From Hyphomicrobiales bacterium (GTDB taxonomy: Bacteria > Pseudomonadota > Alphaproteobacteria > Rhizobiales > Rhizobiaceae): a DNA stretch of 41,698 bases. Below the pieces are notes generated by a model. It did not search any database. It had not been told where the DNA came from and saw only the letters and a program-made list of their open reading frames with translations. Positions within the stretch are counted from its first letter, which is position 1; each line of letters starts with the position of its first letter. Positions 9,559-21,404 of the stretch are shown one piece after another. The DNA lies in NCBI GenBank assembly GCA_030456445.1, contig JAKDNM010000018.1, forward strand, positions 1 to 41,698. Reading direction: 5' to 3'. A program made the translations under genes and the position numbers.

Positions 9559-10503
9559 CTATCTGCCGATCGACAGATATTTCTGCCGGCGGTGTTCGCG
9601 ATAGTCCTCGTTGACCGCCTTGAGTTCCTCGAAGGCGGCCGCAATCTGCCTGCCCGCCGCTTCGATTGCCGCCTTCGGCTCGCGATGCGCGCCACCGACC
9701 GGCTCGGCTATGATGCCGTCGATGATTTTGAGGCCGAGAAGGTCCTGCGCCGTGATCTTCATGTTGGTGGCCGCGTCCCGCGCGCGTGTCGAATCGCGCC
9801 ACAGGATCGACGCCGCCCCCTCGGGCGAGATGACCGAATAGATGGAATGCTCCAGCATGTAGACCCGGTTCGCCGTGGCGAGAGCGATCGCGCCGCCAGA
9901 TCCGCCTTCGCCGATCACCACCGAGACCATCGGCACCTTGATCGACAGGCATTTCTCCGTCGAGCGCGCAATCGCCTCGGCCTGGCCGCGCTCCTCCGCG
10001 TCGATGCCCGGATAGGCGCCCGCCGTATCGACCAGCGTCACCACCGGCAGGTCGAAGCGGTCGGCGAGGTCCATCAGGCGGATCGCCTTGCGGTAGCCTT
10101 CCGGCCGGGCCATGCCGAAATTGTGCCTCAGCCGACTCTTGGTATCGTTGCCCTTCTCCTGCCCGATCACCGCGACCGGCTCGCCCCTGAAGCGCGCGAA
10201 GCCGCCGACGATGGCCTCGTCCTCGCCGAAGGAACGGTCGCCGGCAAGCGCCGTGAAATCGGTGAACAGGCCTTGCACGTAGTCGAGGCAGTGCGGCCGG
10301 TCGGGATGGCGCGCGACCTGCGCCTTCTGCCACGGATTGAGCGTCTTGTAGGCGTCGCGCAAGGCGTCCCGCGCGCGCTTTTCAAGCCGGGCGATCTCGT
10401 CGGCGACATCGACGGCCTCGCCGGATTCGCTAAGCTTCCTCAGTTCGAGGATCTTGCCGTCGAGGTCGCGAACAGGGCCTTCGAAATCGAGATAATTGTA
10501 CAT
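9559..10503 (-). CDS. accA: Acetyl-CoA carboxylase carboxyltransferase subunit alpha
   Basis: The protein has 314 residues from ATG 10503 ([20 protein letters not shown]…), the length and start usual in rhizobia; upstream in-frame residues show no homology. Together with AccD it transfers the carboxyl group from biotin to acetyl-CoA, giving malonyl-CoA for fatty-acid synthesis in the cytosol. Family motifs include [23 protein letters not shown]-like [36 protein letters not shown] and [12 protein letters not shown]. xerD ends 86 bases upstream on the same strand. Confidence 0.97.
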   Translation of the reverse strand: MYNYLDFEGPVRDLDGKILELRKLSESGEAVDVADEIARLEKRARDALRDAYKTLNPWQKAQVARHPDRPHCLDYVQGLFTDFTALAGDRSFGEDEAIVGGFARFRGEPVAVIGQEKGNDTKSRLRHNFGMARPEGYRKAIRLMDLADRFDLPVVTLVDTAGAYPGIDAEERGQAEAIARSTEKCLSIKVPMVSVVIGEGGSGGAIALATANRVYMLEHSIYSVISPEGAASILWRDSTRARDAATNMKITAQDLLGLKIIDGIIAEPVGGAHREPKAAIEAAGRQIAAAFEELKAVNEDYREHRRQKYLSIGR

Positions 10504-10589
10504 GACTCGCCGGAAAACTGGGCCAAACTCTAGGTGTGATGGTCGGCGGGCGGCGTCAGCGCCGCCGGAAATCTGCGCCTCCAATAACG

Positions 10590-11525
10590 TCACGGGTCCG
10601 GATCGGCAAGCGGATGATGCCGGCTCACCAGTTCCACCAGCCGCTTTTCGAGCACATGCGTATAGATTTGGGTGGTCGAAATGTCCGAATGGCCGAGTAA
10701 TTGCTGCACCACGCGCAGGTCGGCGCCGTTCTGGAGAAGATGGCTGGCAAAGGCGTGACGCAGCACATGCGGCGATATTTTCGCCGTGGAAATACCGGCC
10801 CGCGCCGCAAGCCCCTTGAGGTCGCGCGCGAAGACCTGGCGCGGCAGATAACCGCCTTCGGAGGCGGCTGGAAAAAGAAACGGGCTTTCAGCCATCGCAG
10901 GATGTTCCACCCTTTCGTCGAGCCACACCTTGAGCGCCTCGCGCGCCTTGCCGGCAAGCGGCACCATCCGTTCCTTGCCGCCCTTGCCGCGCACGATGAA
11001 GAAGCGCTCGTCGCGGCGCGCGACGGCAACGGGCAAGGCGACGAGTTCGGAGACGCGCAGGCCCGTCGCATAAAGAAGCTCGATCATGGCCTGCATGCGC
11101 ACGGCGGCAAGGCGCTGCACCTTGTCGAAGCTTTCGTCCGCCGCCTCGCTGGCAGCGCGCTCCAGAAGGCGGCTCACTTCTTCCTCGCCGAGCACCTTGG
11201 GCAGCGCCCTTTCCTTGCGTGGATTGTCCACCGTCCCGCTCGGGTCGTCGGGCCTCAGCCCTTCCGAATAGAGGAAGCGGTAGAATTGCCGAAGCGCGGA
11301 AAGCCGGCGCGCCTGCGAAGAGGCGGCAAAGCCCCGCCTCGCAATATCGCCCATGTAGGCGCTCAGATCCGCGGACGCCGCCCCATCCAGCCTCTGTCCG
11401 CTCGCCGCCATGAATTCCGCCGCGTCTTCGAGATCGCGACGATAGGAGGAAAGCGTGTTTTGGGCAGCGCCCCGCTCCGCGCTCATCATCTCCAGGAAGG
11501 CCTCGATGCGGGCGCCGCCTTTCAT
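10590..11525 (-). CDS. xerD: Site-specific tyrosine recombinase XerD
   Basis: The protein has 311 residues from ATG 11525. An N-terminal core-binding SAM-like domain (about 1-95) is followed by the tyrosine recombinase domain with Arg157 (ATGLRVSEL), HVLRH (His253, Arg256), His279 ([11 protein letters not shown]) and the nucleophile Tyr288 (IYTHV). With XerC it resolves chromosome dimers at dif. The location beside accA and opposite aroK is the usual rhizobial xerD position and not that of a mobile integrase. Its start overlaps the stop of the small membrane-protein gene by 4 bases (ATGA), indicating translational coupling. Confidence 0.95.
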   Translation of the reverse strand: MKGGARIEAFLEMMSAERGAAQNTLSSYRRDLEDAAEFMAASGQRLDGAASADLSAYMGDIARRGFAASSQARRLSALRQFYRFLYSEGLRPDDPSGTVDNPRKERALPKVLGEEEVSRLLERAASEAADESFDKVQRLAAVRMQAMIELLYATGLRVSELVALPVAVARRDERFFIVRGKGGKERMVPLAGKAREALKVWLDERVEHPAMAESPFLFPAASEGGYLPRQVFARDLKGLAARAGISTAKISPHVLRHAFASHLLQNGADLRVVQQLLGHSDISTTQIYTHVLEKRLVELVSRHHPLADPDP

Positions 11526-11713
11526 TGAGCGGCCTCGCTGGCGGTATCCGGGCCGCGCTTCGGCCCCAGCTTCGGATTGACCTTGCCGACCGGGATACGG
11601 ACGGTGATCTCGCCCTCGTTCGGCTTCACATACCAGACGAGCGCGAACATCCCCGCGTAGAAAAGGCCGACGAGAACGGCGATGATTGTGAGGAATCTGA
11701 AAAGGGTGGGCAT
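11522..11713 (-). CDS. Small single-pass membrane protein of unknown function
   Basis: It has 63 residues from ATG 11713. One transmembrane helix covers residues 5-30 ([25 protein letters not shown]), followed by a short basic, proline-containing tail. No named domain is recognised. The 4-base overlap with xerD argues that it is a real, conserved-type small gene translated ahead of the recombinase. A longer frame reaching 11842 lacks plausible coding character. Confidence 0.7.
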   Translation of the reverse strand: MPTLFRFLTIIAVLVGLFYAGMFALVWYVKPNEGEITVRIPVGKVNPKLGPKRGPDTASEAAQ

Positions 11714-11967
11714 GAACCGGTATCGCCTCTGCCGCCAAGGTCTGGAGCCGGACCGAATCCATTGCCTGCGCCCTGTCCCCTTATGGGACGGCAATCCCCG
11801 TGTTTCAAGGCTCCAGGGCGCTCGGGCTTCAAACAGGCTCACGCAGAATCGCGTTTCGCACGAGGTGAGCAGATATGCCGGGATAGCGTCCGGGAGCCGA
11901 CCGCGCTTGACGCAACTCTCCTTTTCATGTCGTTACGCCCCGGGAAGAACCTGGCTTAACGACGACC

Positions 11968-12573
11968 ATGACCGCTACCGCGACAACGGCACATGAGGAT
12001 GCCGCCACGCTGCTTGCCAGCCTCGGCGGCCGGTCGATCGTTTTCGTCGGCCTGATGGGCGCGGGCAAGACAGCCATCGGCCGCAAGCTTTCGCAGATGC
12101 TCGACCTGCCCTTCGTCGACAGCGATCACGAGATCGAGGCGGTCTCCCGCATGACGATCGCGGAACTCTTCCAGCAGTACGGAGAGGCGGAATTCCGGGC
12201 GCTCGAGCAGCGTGTGATCGAGCGGCTTCTGAAGGGAGGCCCGCAGATATTCTCGACCGGCGGCGGCGCCTTCATGAACCAGCAGACAAGGTTGGGCATC
12301 GCCGGGAACGGCATTTCCGTCTGGCTGAAGGCCGATCTCGACCTCCTGATGCAGCGGGTTACCAAGAAACCGAGCCGGCCGCTTCTGCAGAACCCCGATC
12401 CACGCGCGGTGATGGCGCGGCTGATGGAACAGCGCTATCCGGTCTATGCCACCGCCGACATTACGATCCAGACCCGCGACGAGCGCCGGGAGCTGATTGC
12501 TGCCGAGGTCCTGGAGGCCTTGAAGGCGAAGCTCATCGCGTCTGAATTTGCATCGGAACGGAACCCGGAATGA
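11968..12573 (+). CDS. aroK: Shikimate kinase
   Basis: The 201-residue protein has the P-loop GLMGAGKT (28-35), the shikimate-binding DSDHEIE (from 51) and GGG (98-100). The lid region RVTKKPSRPLL and the adenine-binding QRYPVYATADITI also match. It phosphorylates shikimate with ATP in the chorismate pathway. It is the first gene of an aroK-aroB-corC string: its last codons overlap aroB by 4 bases (ATGA at 12570-12573). The 254 bases upstream to 11713 contain the divergent promoters but no motif I could assign. Confidence 0.96.
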   Translation: MTATATTAHEDAATLLASLGGRSIVFVGLMGAGKTAIGRKLSQMLDLPFVDSDHEIEAVSRMTIAELFQQYGEAEFRALEQRVIERLLKGGPQIFSTGGGAFMNQQTRLGIAGNGISVWLKADLDLLMQRVTKKPSRPLLQNPDPRAVMARLMEQRYPVYATADITIQTRDERRELIAAEVLEALKAKLIASEFASERNPE

Positions 12574-13688
12574 CGGAAATCACCAAGGTCGAGGTCGGGC
12601 TGGGCGACCGTGCCTATGACATCCTGATCGGTCCCGGCCTGGCGGACCGCGCCGGCGCGGAAATAGCGGCACGGCTGCCCGGCATCCGGGCGGCCGTCAT
12701 TACCGACGAGAATGTCGCCGCCCGGCATCTGGAAACCTTCCTGTCGAGCCTCGATGCCGCCGGTGTCGAGGCGGTCGCGTTCACTCTGCCCGCCGGCGAA
12801 AAGACAAAGAGCTTCGATCACCTCCAGGAAGTCGTGGATTTCATCCTCGCCGCGCGGCTGGAGCGTGGCGACGCGGTCATCGCGCTCGGCGGCGGCGTCA
12901 TCGGCGACCTTGCCGGCTTCGCCTCCGGTATCGCGCGGCGCGGCATGCGTTTTGTCCAAGTGCCGACGTCGCTTCTGGCGCAGGTCGATTCCTCCGTCGG
13001 CGGCAAGACCGGCATCAATACCGGCCGTGGCAAGAACCTCGTCGGCGTCTTCCACCAGCCGAGACTGGTGCTGGCCGATACCGGCATGCTCGACACGCTG
13101 CCCGAGCGCGAATTCCGCGCCGGCTATGCGGAAGTCGCCAAATACGGGCTTATCGACCGTCCGGATTTCTTCGCCTGGCTCGAAGCAAACTGGCGCGAGG
13201 TCTTCTCCGGCGGTCCCGCCCGAACCAAGGCCATCGCCGAATCCTGCCGGGCCAAGGCCGAAATGGTGGCCCGTGACGAGTTCGAGACCGGCGACCGCGC
13301 GCTCCTCAATCTCGGCCACACTTTCGGCCACGCGCTGGAAGCGGCCACAGGCTATGACGGCCGGCGCCTCGTCCATGGCGAAGGCGTGGCGATCGGCACA
13401 GCGCTCGCGCACCGCTTCTCCGCCCGCCTCAACCAGGCGAGCCCCGACGATGCGTCCCGCGTGGAAGCACACCTGAAAGCGGTCGGCCTGCCGACCTGTA
13501 TCGCCGACATCCCCGGTGCCCTTCCTGACGCGGCAGGGCTTTTCGATTATATAAAACAGGACAAGAAGGTGAGCCGTGGGGCGCTGACCTTCATCCTGAC
13601 CCATGGCGTCGGCCACGCCTTCATCGCCCGCGACGTACCGGCATCTCAGGTCATGGCCTTTCTGGAGGAGGAAAATCACCGGGAATGA
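12570..13688 (+). CDS. aroB: 3-dehydroquinate synthase
   Basis: The 372-residue protein has the NAD-binding segment GGGVIGDLAGFASGIARRG. QVPTSLLAQVDSSVGGKTGIN is the family hallmark. Zinc ligands lie in AEVAKYGLI (Glu), LNLGHTFGHALE (His) and VHGEGVAIG (His). It converts DAHP to 3-dehydroquinate, the second step of the shikimate pathway. It overlaps aroK by 4 bases upstream and the CorC-like gene by 4 bases downstream, so the three are almost certainly one translationally coupled operon. Confidence 0.97.
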   Translation: MTEITKVEVGLGDRAYDILIGPGLADRAGAEIAARLPGIRAAVITDENVAARHLETFLSSLDAAGVEAVAFTLPAGEKTKSFDHLQEVVDFILAARLERGDAVIALGGGVIGDLAGFASGIARRGMRFVQVPTSLLAQVDSSVGGKTGINTGRGKNLVGVFHQPRLVLADTGMLDTLPEREFRAGYAEVAKYGLIDRPDFFAWLEANWREVFSGGPARTKAIAESCRAKAEMVARDEFETGDRALLNLGHTFGHALEAATGYDGRRLVHGEGVAIGTALAHRFSARLNQASPDDASRVEAHLKAVGLPTCIADIPGALPDAAGLFDYIKQDKKVSRGALTFILTHGVGHAFIARDVPASQVMAFLEEENHRE

Positions 13689-14977
13689 CGACCGCCTTCT
13701 GGATCATATGCGGGGCGATCCTGCTCTGCATCGTCATTTCGGGGTTTTTCGCCGGCTCGGAGACCGCGCTCACCGCCGCCTCGCGAGCGCGCATGCATTC
13801 GCTGGAGCAGAACGGCTCGACAAGGGCACGCCTGGTCAACGCCCTCATCGACCACCGCGACCGGCTGATCAGCGCGCTCCTCATCGGCAACAACCTCGCC
13901 GTCATCCTCGCCTCTTCGCTCGCCACCTCCCTCTTCCTCGATCTGTTCGGCGTGCGCGGTGTTGCTTATTCGACGGTAGCGATGACGGTGCTTTTGGTCG
14001 TCTTCGCCGAGGTCTTGCCGAAATCCTGGGCAATTTCCGGCCCTGATCGCTTCGCGCTGGCTGTCGCACCTCTCGTCCGCGCGTTCGTCTTCCTCGTTGG
14101 TCCGGTGGCGGCGCTGGTCAACCGTATCGTCAGGATCGTGCTCAGGCTCTTCCGCATCGACCTCCAGGAGCATCAGTCGCTCCTGACGGCGCATGAGGAA
14201 CTGCGCGGCACGGCGGAGGTGCTCCTGCGCGAGGGCGGCTTCATCAAGCAGGAGCGCGACCGGCTCGGCGGCCTGCTCGATCTGGTCGATCTCGAAGTCT
14301 CCGACGTCATGGTCCACCGCACGCGCATGCTGTCGGTCAATGCCGACGAGCCGCCCGACGCGATCGTGCGCGGTATCCTGCAAAGCCCCTATACGCGCGT
14401 GCCGCTCTGGAAGGGCTCGATCGACAACATCGTCGGCGTCGTCCACGCCAAGGACATGCTGCGCGCACTGAACGACGCCGGCAACGACCCGGCCAGGATC
14501 GATATATTGAAGGTCGCGACAAAACCCTGGTTTGTGCCCGACACGACGTCGCTACAGGACCAGCTCAACGCCTTCCTGCGCCGCAAGTCGCACTTCGCTA
14601 TCGTCGTCGACGAATATGGCGAGGTGGAGGGCATGGTGACGCTGGAGGACATCATCGAGGAGATCGTCGGCGAGATCGCCGACGAGCACGATATCGAGAT
14701 GCAGGGCGTCAAGCAGGAGGCCGACGGCTCGGTGGTGGTCGAGGGCTCCGTGCCGATCCGCGACCTCAACCGCGCGCTCGACTGGCATCTGCCCGACGAG
14801 GAGGCGACGACGATCGCCGGCCTCGTCATCCACGAGACGCAGACCATCCCGGAGGAGAAGCAGGCCTTCACCTTCCATGACATGCGCTTCATCGTCATGA
14901 AGCGCGACAAGAACCGCATCACCCGGCTCCGGATCAAGCCGCTGGTCGAGGCCGCCGCTCCGGGTTCGGGACGATAG
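13685..14977 (+). CDS. HlyC/CorC-family protein (DUF21, two CBS domains, CorC_HlyC domain)
   Basis: The protein has 430 residues. The N-terminal DUF21 membrane domain (about 1-195, three to four helices, with the typical FFAGSETALTAASRARMHSLE) precedes two CBS domains (about 210-330, VMVHRTRMLSV… and EYGEVEGMVTLEDIIEEIVGEI) and a C-terminal CorC_HlyC domain (about 345-425). Relatives are magnesium/cobalt efflux proteins related to CNNM and MpfA, and the 'hemolysin' name is historical. The 4-base overlap with aroB is a common rhizobial arrangement without a clear functional reason. Confidence 0.9.
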   Translation: MTTAFWIICGAILLCIVISGFFAGSETALTAASRARMHSLEQNGSTRARLVNALIDHRDRLISALLIGNNLAVILASSLATSLFLDLFGVRGVAYSTVAMTVLLVVFAEVLPKSWAISGPDRFALAVAPLVRAFVFLVGPVAALVNRIVRIVLRLFRIDLQEHQSLLTAHEELRGTAEVLLREGGFIKQERDRLGGLLDLVDLEVSDVMVHRTRMLSVNADEPPDAIVRGILQSPYTRVPLWKGSIDNIVGVVHAKDMLRALNDAGNDPARIDILKVATKPWFVPDTTSLQDQLNAFLRRKSHFAIVVDEYGEVEGMVTLEDIIEEIVGEIADEHDIEMQGVKQEADGSVVVEGSVPIRDLNRALDWHLPDEEATTIAGLVIHETQTIPEEKQAFTFHDMRFIVMKRDKNRITRLRIKPLVEAAAPGSGR

Positions 14978-15025
14978 GCCTGCCGCACCATTCATTTGGT
15001 TTGCCGCGACAGACAAGGAGGGGAA

Positions 15026-16504
15026 ATGGACCAGAAGGACCCGATAGCCGCCGCGCCCGACTATACCGGCCCGGAGCTTTGCCGGATGGAAGCGCACCAG
15101 GTCGTCGCGCTCCTGAAGAAGGGCGAGGTGTCGCCGGAGGAACTGCTCGACGCAGCCTTCCAGCGTATCGCCGAGGTCGAGCCGGCTATCAACGCCATGC
15201 CGACGCTCTGCGAGGAACGCGCCCGCGCGGCGGCAAAGGAGGTGGCGGCGAACGGCAGGAGAAACGGCGGCGAGCCGGGCTGGCTCGGCGGCCTGCCGAT
15301 CGGCGTCAAGGACCTGACGCCGGTGAAGGGCGTGCGCACGACCTTCGGCACCATCGCTTACAAGGATTTCATCCCCGACGAGAGCGACCCGCTGGTGGAG
15401 AAGCTGGAAGCCCACGGCGGCATCGTCGTCGGCAAGACCAACACGCCGGAGATGGGCGCCGGCGCCAACACTTTCAACGCGGTCTTCGGCATGACCCGCA
15501 ATCCGTGGGACACGCGCAAGAGCGTCGGCGGCTCGTCGGGTGGTGCAGCGGCCGGGCTCGCCACCGGCGAAACATGGCTCAGTCACGGTTCCGACCTCGG
15601 CGGCTCGCTGCGTACGCCGGCTGCCTATTGCGGCATCGTCGGCCTGCGCCCGACGCCCGGCCGCGCCGGCGGCGGCAGCCCGACCAACGCGTTTTCCATG
15701 GAAAGCGTGCAGGGGTCGATGGCGCGCACGGTGATGGACACGGCACTTTTCCTCGATGCCATGGCCGGCTTCGATCCCCGCCAGATGCTTTCGCTGGAAG
15801 CCCCGCGCGAGCCCTTCCAGGAGGCGGTCCGGCGCGCGACGCCGAAGGTGCGCATCGCCTATGCGCCCGACCAGGGCGGCCTTGCCCCGGTCGAAAACGA
15901 GATCGACGAGGTCATGCGTTCAGCTCTGGCAAAGGCTGCGAAGAACGGCGCTACCGTCGAGGAAGCCTGCCCCGACCTCTCCGGCCTCTACGAAACCTAT
16001 GTGACGCTGCGCGCCATGGTGATGGGCGCCGGAACGGGCCGCTCGCCGGAGCACGTGCGCAAGCATTTCAAGCGTACGCTCGCCGAGAATATAGGCCTCG
16101 GCGAGACGCTGACGCCCTCACGCATCTACGACGCGCATATCCACCGATCGGTACTTTACGACCGTATGCGTGTCTTCCTCGAAACCTATGACGTGCTTGC
16201 CTGTGCCGTCGTCGGGCTGGAGCCGACACTGGTCGAGCAGGAATATCCAAGCGCGGTCGCCGGCGAGCCGGTCGCGGACTATGTCGACTGGCTGCGCTTT
16301 TCCTTCCTCGCCACCACGACCGCGCTGCCGGCACTGTCGCTGCCCGCCGGCTTCACACGATCCGGCATGCCGGTCGGCATCCAGTTGATTGGCCCGCCGC
16401 GCGGCGAGGCGAAGCTTCTGGCAGTGGCCAAGGCCATTGAGGATGCCGTGGGCTTCCGCGGCCGGGTGCCGATCGATCCGAGGCCGGTGGGACGGAACGG
16501 ATGA
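15026..16504 (+). CDS. Amidase (amidase signature family)
   Basis: The 492-residue protein starts at ATG 15026, preceded by a strong AAGGAGGGG. The Ser-cisSer-Lys triad is visible: Lys in IGVKDLTPVKG, the cis-Ser in VGGSSGGAAAG and the nucleophilic Ser in SDLGGSLRTPAAYCGIVG. It hydrolyses a carboxamide to acid and ammonia in the cytosol. There is no GatB or GatC neighbour, so it is a general amidase and not the GatA subunit. The substrate cannot be read from the sequence. A repeat element and a terminator follow. Confidence 0.88.
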   Translation: MDQKDPIAAAPDYTGPELCRMEAHQVVALLKKGEVSPEELLDAAFQRIAEVEPAINAMPTLCEERARAAAKEVAANGRRNGGEPGWLGGLPIGVKDLTPVKGVRTTFGTIAYKDFIPDESDPLVEKLEAHGGIVVGKTNTPEMGAGANTFNAVFGMTRNPWDTRKSVGGSSGGAAAGLATGETWLSHGSDLGGSLRTPAAYCGIVGLRPTPGRAGGGSPTNAFSMESVQGSMARTVMDTALFLDAMAGFDPRQMLSLEAPREPFQEAVRRATPKVRIAYAPDQGGLAPVENEIDEVMRSALAKAAKNGATVEEACPDLSGLYETYVTLRAMVMGAGTGRSPEHVRKHFKRTLAENIGLGETLTPSRIYDAHIHRSVLYDRMRVFLETYDVLACAVVGLEPTLVEQEYPSAVAGEPVADYVDWLRFSFLATTTALPALSLPAGFTRSGMPVGIQLIGPPRGEAKLLAVAKAIEDAVGFRGRVPIDPRPVGRNG

Positions 16505-16552
16505 GGACAGGGATGTACGTGCTTTCTTCGGGGCAATAGCACACGAAGTTCT

Positions 16553-16647
16553 ACCCCCACTCCGATCAGCTTCGCTGACCACCTCTCCCCCGGCCGACGA
16601 GGGAGAGGAAGTGCCGGCCGCAAGGCTTGGCACGACGGAGTGGGGGA
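16553..16647. repeat. Large branched palindromic intergenic repeat
   Basis: The outer arms CCCCCACTCCG (16554-16564) and CGGAGTGGGGG (16636-16646) are perfectly complementary. Inside are TCAGC/GCTGA (16566-16578), CCTCTCCC (16582-16589) with GGGAGAGG (16601-16608), and a GTGCC…GGCAC pair near 16611-16633. The whole could fold as a multi-branched element. Its outer arms are the same sequence as the 22-bp palindrome at 26501-26522, so both appear to belong to one repeat family. Confidence 0.65.
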
Positions 16648-16663
16648 TCCCGCCAAAACAAAA

Positions 16664-16691
16664 AACGCCGCCGGAAGCTTCCGACGGCGTT
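16664..16691. terminator. Bidirectional rho-independent terminator between amidase and ftsH
   Basis: The stem AACGCCG (16664-16670) pairs with CGGCGTT (16685-16691), around an inner palindrome CGGAAG/CTTCCG with one C-A mismatch. A-runs on the left and T-rich sequence on the right let it stop transcription from both sides. It sits between convergent genes. Confidence 0.8.
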
Positions 16692-16800
16692 TGCGTTTTT
16701 CACGAGGGCAGCGTCCTGCCCTCCGCTATGGCTGCGGGCGTTCGACGCCTCCCATCATGCCACCGGCATGAGATGGATTTGCCTCCGGCGAACCGGCATC

Positions 16801-18738
<1,938 letters not shown>

Positions 18739-18861
18739 CTCGGGTCCCGTGGGTGTCTTGGGAGGGAGCACCCGTCCATCTGGATTATGGTGCTAACATA
18801 GGGATACGACAATACAATGCCAAGCACATCCCTTCGTTCTCGTTAAGGCTTTCGGCGTTCC

Positions 18862-20193
18862 TCATTGGGTCGGATGCGACGCCAAAGGCGCCGGGGGAAG
18901 CGGTGTGCCGCCGACGAGTTCAGCCACCGCGACGGCCGCAGCCAGATCGAAGGAAGGGAGGAACCGAGCCCACGGTCCTGCGACCGGCGTCGCCGGTGCA
19001 TGGCCAAGGCATTCGGCTCCGCGCAACAAGGCTGGTTCCGCCGCAAGCGCAGCGCGAGAAAGTGCGGGCCTTCCGCGCTCGTCGGGAGCCCCCCAGGCCT
19101 CGGCGGCCTCCTTGCCGAAAGGAGCGATTTCGACGCCTTGCGCTACCCCGGCCCCGATCCGGTATCGGCCGTCCCAGATTTCACCGGGCCCCGGAGCGGC
19201 GGCATGCGGAAGGCCGCGCAATTCGCGATGCATGTAAAATCCGTCTTGCCGCGCCTCGACCACGCTGCGCGACAATGTGGCGCGCGCATCCGGCGCCGAC
19301 AGATGTTCGAGAAGCGCCGCCGCGCGCGGCTGGTCGGGCAATTGCGACCGCCCGCCGATCACCGCGAGCAGGATACGCAGCGCGTAGATGGCGGCATCCC
19401 TTTCCTCGCAGAACGTAAATTCACGATCCAGCCGGTAGAGGCCGGGCGAAACCACCTGCGCATGCCGCCGGATCAGCGCCGCCGCACTCGTCCCCTGGCG
19501 GACGCGCTCCGCCGCCGCATGACCGATTTCATCGATCGATTCTTCATGAATGTCGGGACCGGACCGGTCAGCGAGAAGCGAGCGCACGCGAGCCCGCTCA
19601 TATTTCGGGTCGCGGTTGGAAGGGTCCTCATGCCAGGCGACACCCCGCGCCCGCAGATAGGAGCGTAAATCTTCCCGCCGCACCTCCAGAAGAGGGCGGG
19701 CAATCCACAAAGAGCCGTCATAGAGCGTGGCCGGCGCGATGCCGGCGAGACCGCGGCCGTCGCCGCGCCGCTTGCGCATGGCAAACGTTTCAAGCTGGTC
19801 GTCGAGCGTATGGCCGGTAATGATAAGGCCTGCTTCGGCCTCCTTTGCAGCCTCTGCCAAAAGCGCGTAGCGTGCCTCGCGGGCCGCCTGCTGGAGCCCC
19901 GTCGCCGGCTTGGCTTCTTCCCAGCGCATCGTCCGGTGGGAAACGCCGATCTCCTCGCAAAGTGCGGCCACCGCACGCGCCTCCGCCGCCGCCTCCGGCC
20001 GCATGCCGTGATCGACCGTCACCGCGACAGGCTCCACGCCGGGCGCATGCCGGGCGAGATGTTCCTTGAGCAGGAACAGAAGCGCCAGCGAGTCGCCGCC
20101 GCCGGAAACAGCGGCAATGACGGTACGGCAACCGGAAAAGTCGATTTTCGAGAACGAGGCGGCGCCAGCCGCCCTGCCCGGAACTTCTAGCAC
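18862..20193 (-). CDS. tilS: tRNA(Ile)-lysidine synthetase
   Basis: The 443-residue protein starts with GTG at 20193 and overlaps the end of cpoB by 7 bases. The ATP-pyrophosphatase loop AVSGGGDSLALLFLL lies near residue 30, followed by VTVDHGMRPEAAAEAR and GHTLDDQLETFAMRKRRGDG, all typical of TilS. It adds lysine to C34 of tRNA-Ile(CAU) so that it reads AUA, an essential cytosolic step. The tilS-ftsH order is widely conserved. The C-terminal substrate-binding domain is short and diverged, as usual in this group. Confidence 0.94.
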   Translation of the reverse strand: MLEVPGRAAGAASFSKIDFSGCRTVIAAVSGGGDSLALLFLLKEHLARHAPGVEPVAVTVDHGMRPEAAAEARAVAALCEEIGVSHRTMRWEEAKPATGLQQAAREARYALLAEAAKEAEAGLIITGHTLDDQLETFAMRKRRGDGRGLAGIAPATLYDGSLWIARPLLEVRREDLRSYLRARGVAWHEDPSNRDPKYERARVRSLLADRSGPDIHEESIDEIGHAAAERVRQGTSAAALIRRHAQVVSPGLYRLDREFTFCEERDAAIYALRILLAVIGGRSQLPDQPRAAALLEHLSAPDARATLSRSVVEARQDGFYMHRELRGLPHAAAPGPGEIWDGRYRIGAGVAQGVEIAPFGKEAAEAWGAPDERGRPALSRAALAAEPALLRGAECLGHAPATPVAGPWARFLPSFDLAAAVAVAELVGGTPLPPAPLASHPTQ

Positions 20194-21230
20194 CCCGCGA
20201 GCGCCTCTTCCTGCTTAACGCGGTCCTTGAGCGCCGCCGAGGCGCGCGGATAGCGCTCTCCGATCGAATGATACGTACCGCAGGCCACCTCGCGCTGGTT
20301 CATCGCGGAAAGCGACACGCCGAGCTTGAGCAGCATGTCGGGCGCTTTCTTGGCCTTCGGATAGGCCTTGTTGGCATCGAGGAACACCTGCGCAGCGTCG
20401 CGATACCTATCCTGGCCGAGCAAGGCCTCGCCCAGCCAGAAATGCGCGTCGGCTGCCCTTTGATCGTTGGGGTAGCGCTTTATATGTTCACGGAAGCCGG
20501 TTTCCGCCGCCTTGTAGTCACCCGAAAGGATCAACTGGTAGGAATTGCGGTAGAGCTCCTCTGGATCGTCGGTGGCAGGAAGGGCTGCCACCATCGTGCC
20601 GTCCCGACCGGCGCCGCGGGACGAGGCCGCGCCCGGAGAAACCGTCTCTCCGACGACATCGCCCTTGGCGTCAAGCTTGATCGTACCGAAATTCCTGGGC
20701 GGTGCGCCAAGCTTTTCGCCATTCGGATTGCCGCTTGCGCCAAGGCCGCCAGGTGGGCCGCCAGATGCGCCGCCCGACCCGTCGATGATGCTTTTGACGT
20801 CGCCACCCGAAGAGCCGGCATCCCGCCTGGCGCCGCTACCGGCATCGGAACGGGCGACATTGGTGCCGGCATCGGCGCCCGCGTCGGTGCGCTTCTTCTC
20901 AAGCTGTTCGAAGCGGAACTCGTTGTCCTGCTGCTGCTTGCGCATCTGGTCCTGCATCTGGATGATCTGGAAGTTGAGTTCCTCGACCTTGCCGTTCAAC
21001 TGCCTGATGCGCTCCTGCAGATCGTTGATCTGCGGCTCTGCCGCCTGCGCCAGCGTGACGGCGTTGCGCGGGGCTGCGCGCCGGACCGTCTCCAGGCCAG
21101 GAACGTTGAACGCCAGAAGCGTCGCCGGCATCTCGGCCGCCGTCCTGCCGGCATTTTCCTGAGCCAGAAGGGGACTGGCACAGGCCAGCGGCGCCAGCAT
21201 CGCGAAGCCGATCATCGTCTTGAAGTGCAT
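20187..21230 (-). CDS. cpoB: Tol-Pal-associated periplasmic protein CpoB/YbgF
   Basis: The 347-residue protein starts at ATG 21230. A signal peptide ends near SPLLAQ (about residue 24). An N-terminal trimerising coiled coil (about 60-110, INDLQERIRQLNGKVEELNFQIIQMQDQMRKQQ split over heptads) is followed by a low-complexity Gly/Asp/Ser linker and C-terminal TPRs (about 225-345: LYRNSYQLILSGDYKAAETG, KRYPNDQRAADAHFWLGEAL). CpoB links peptidoglycan synthesis with Tol-driven outer-membrane constriction. A terminator separates it from pal, so it and tilS may have their own promoter. Confidence 0.92.
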   Translation of the reverse strand: MHFKTMIGFAMLAPLACASPLLAQENAGRTAAEMPATLLAFNVPGLETVRRAAPRNAVTLAQAAEPQINDLQERIRQLNGKVEELNFQIIQMQDQMRKQQQDNEFRFEQLEKKRTDAGADAGTNVARSDAGSGARRDAGSSGGDVKSIIDGSGGASGGPPGGLGASGNPNGEKLGAPPRNFGTIKLDAKGDVVGETVSPGAASSRGAGRDGTMVAALPATDDPEELYRNSYQLILSGDYKAAETGFREHIKRYPNDQRAADAHFWLGEALLGQDRYRDAAQVFLDANKAYPKAKKAPDMLLKLGVSLSAMNQREVACGTYHSIGERYPRASAALKDRVKQEEALAGC

Positions 21231-21334
21231 TTGTCTCTCATTGCCCTTTGCGCTGTTGCTCGGACGTTCCCCCGCCCGCCATCGGCCCTTATCATGGTCC
21301 TTAGTTCGGCCAAAATTTGATGGCGCCCGGCCAA

Positions 21335-21368
21335 ACGGAAAAAAGCGGCGCATGGCCGCTTTTTCCGT
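21335..21368 (-). terminator. Rho-independent terminator after pal
   Basis: On the minus strand ACGGAAAAAGCGGC and GCCGCTTTTTTCCGT form a long hairpin with a CATG-type loop and one bulged base, ending in a T-run. It lies 37 bases past the pal stop and ahead of cpoB, so the tol-pal transcript probably ends here at least in part. Confidence 0.8.
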
Positions 21369-21404
21369 CGACAAGTGTGGCTTTTTTGCCGCGGATCGGC
21401 CGGA

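Noticed and set aside
10590..11525. Tyrosine recombinase as a mobile-element integrase
   Set aside because: Length, motifs and the accA/aroK neighbourhood identify it as chromosomal XerD; no attachment site or element genes are near.
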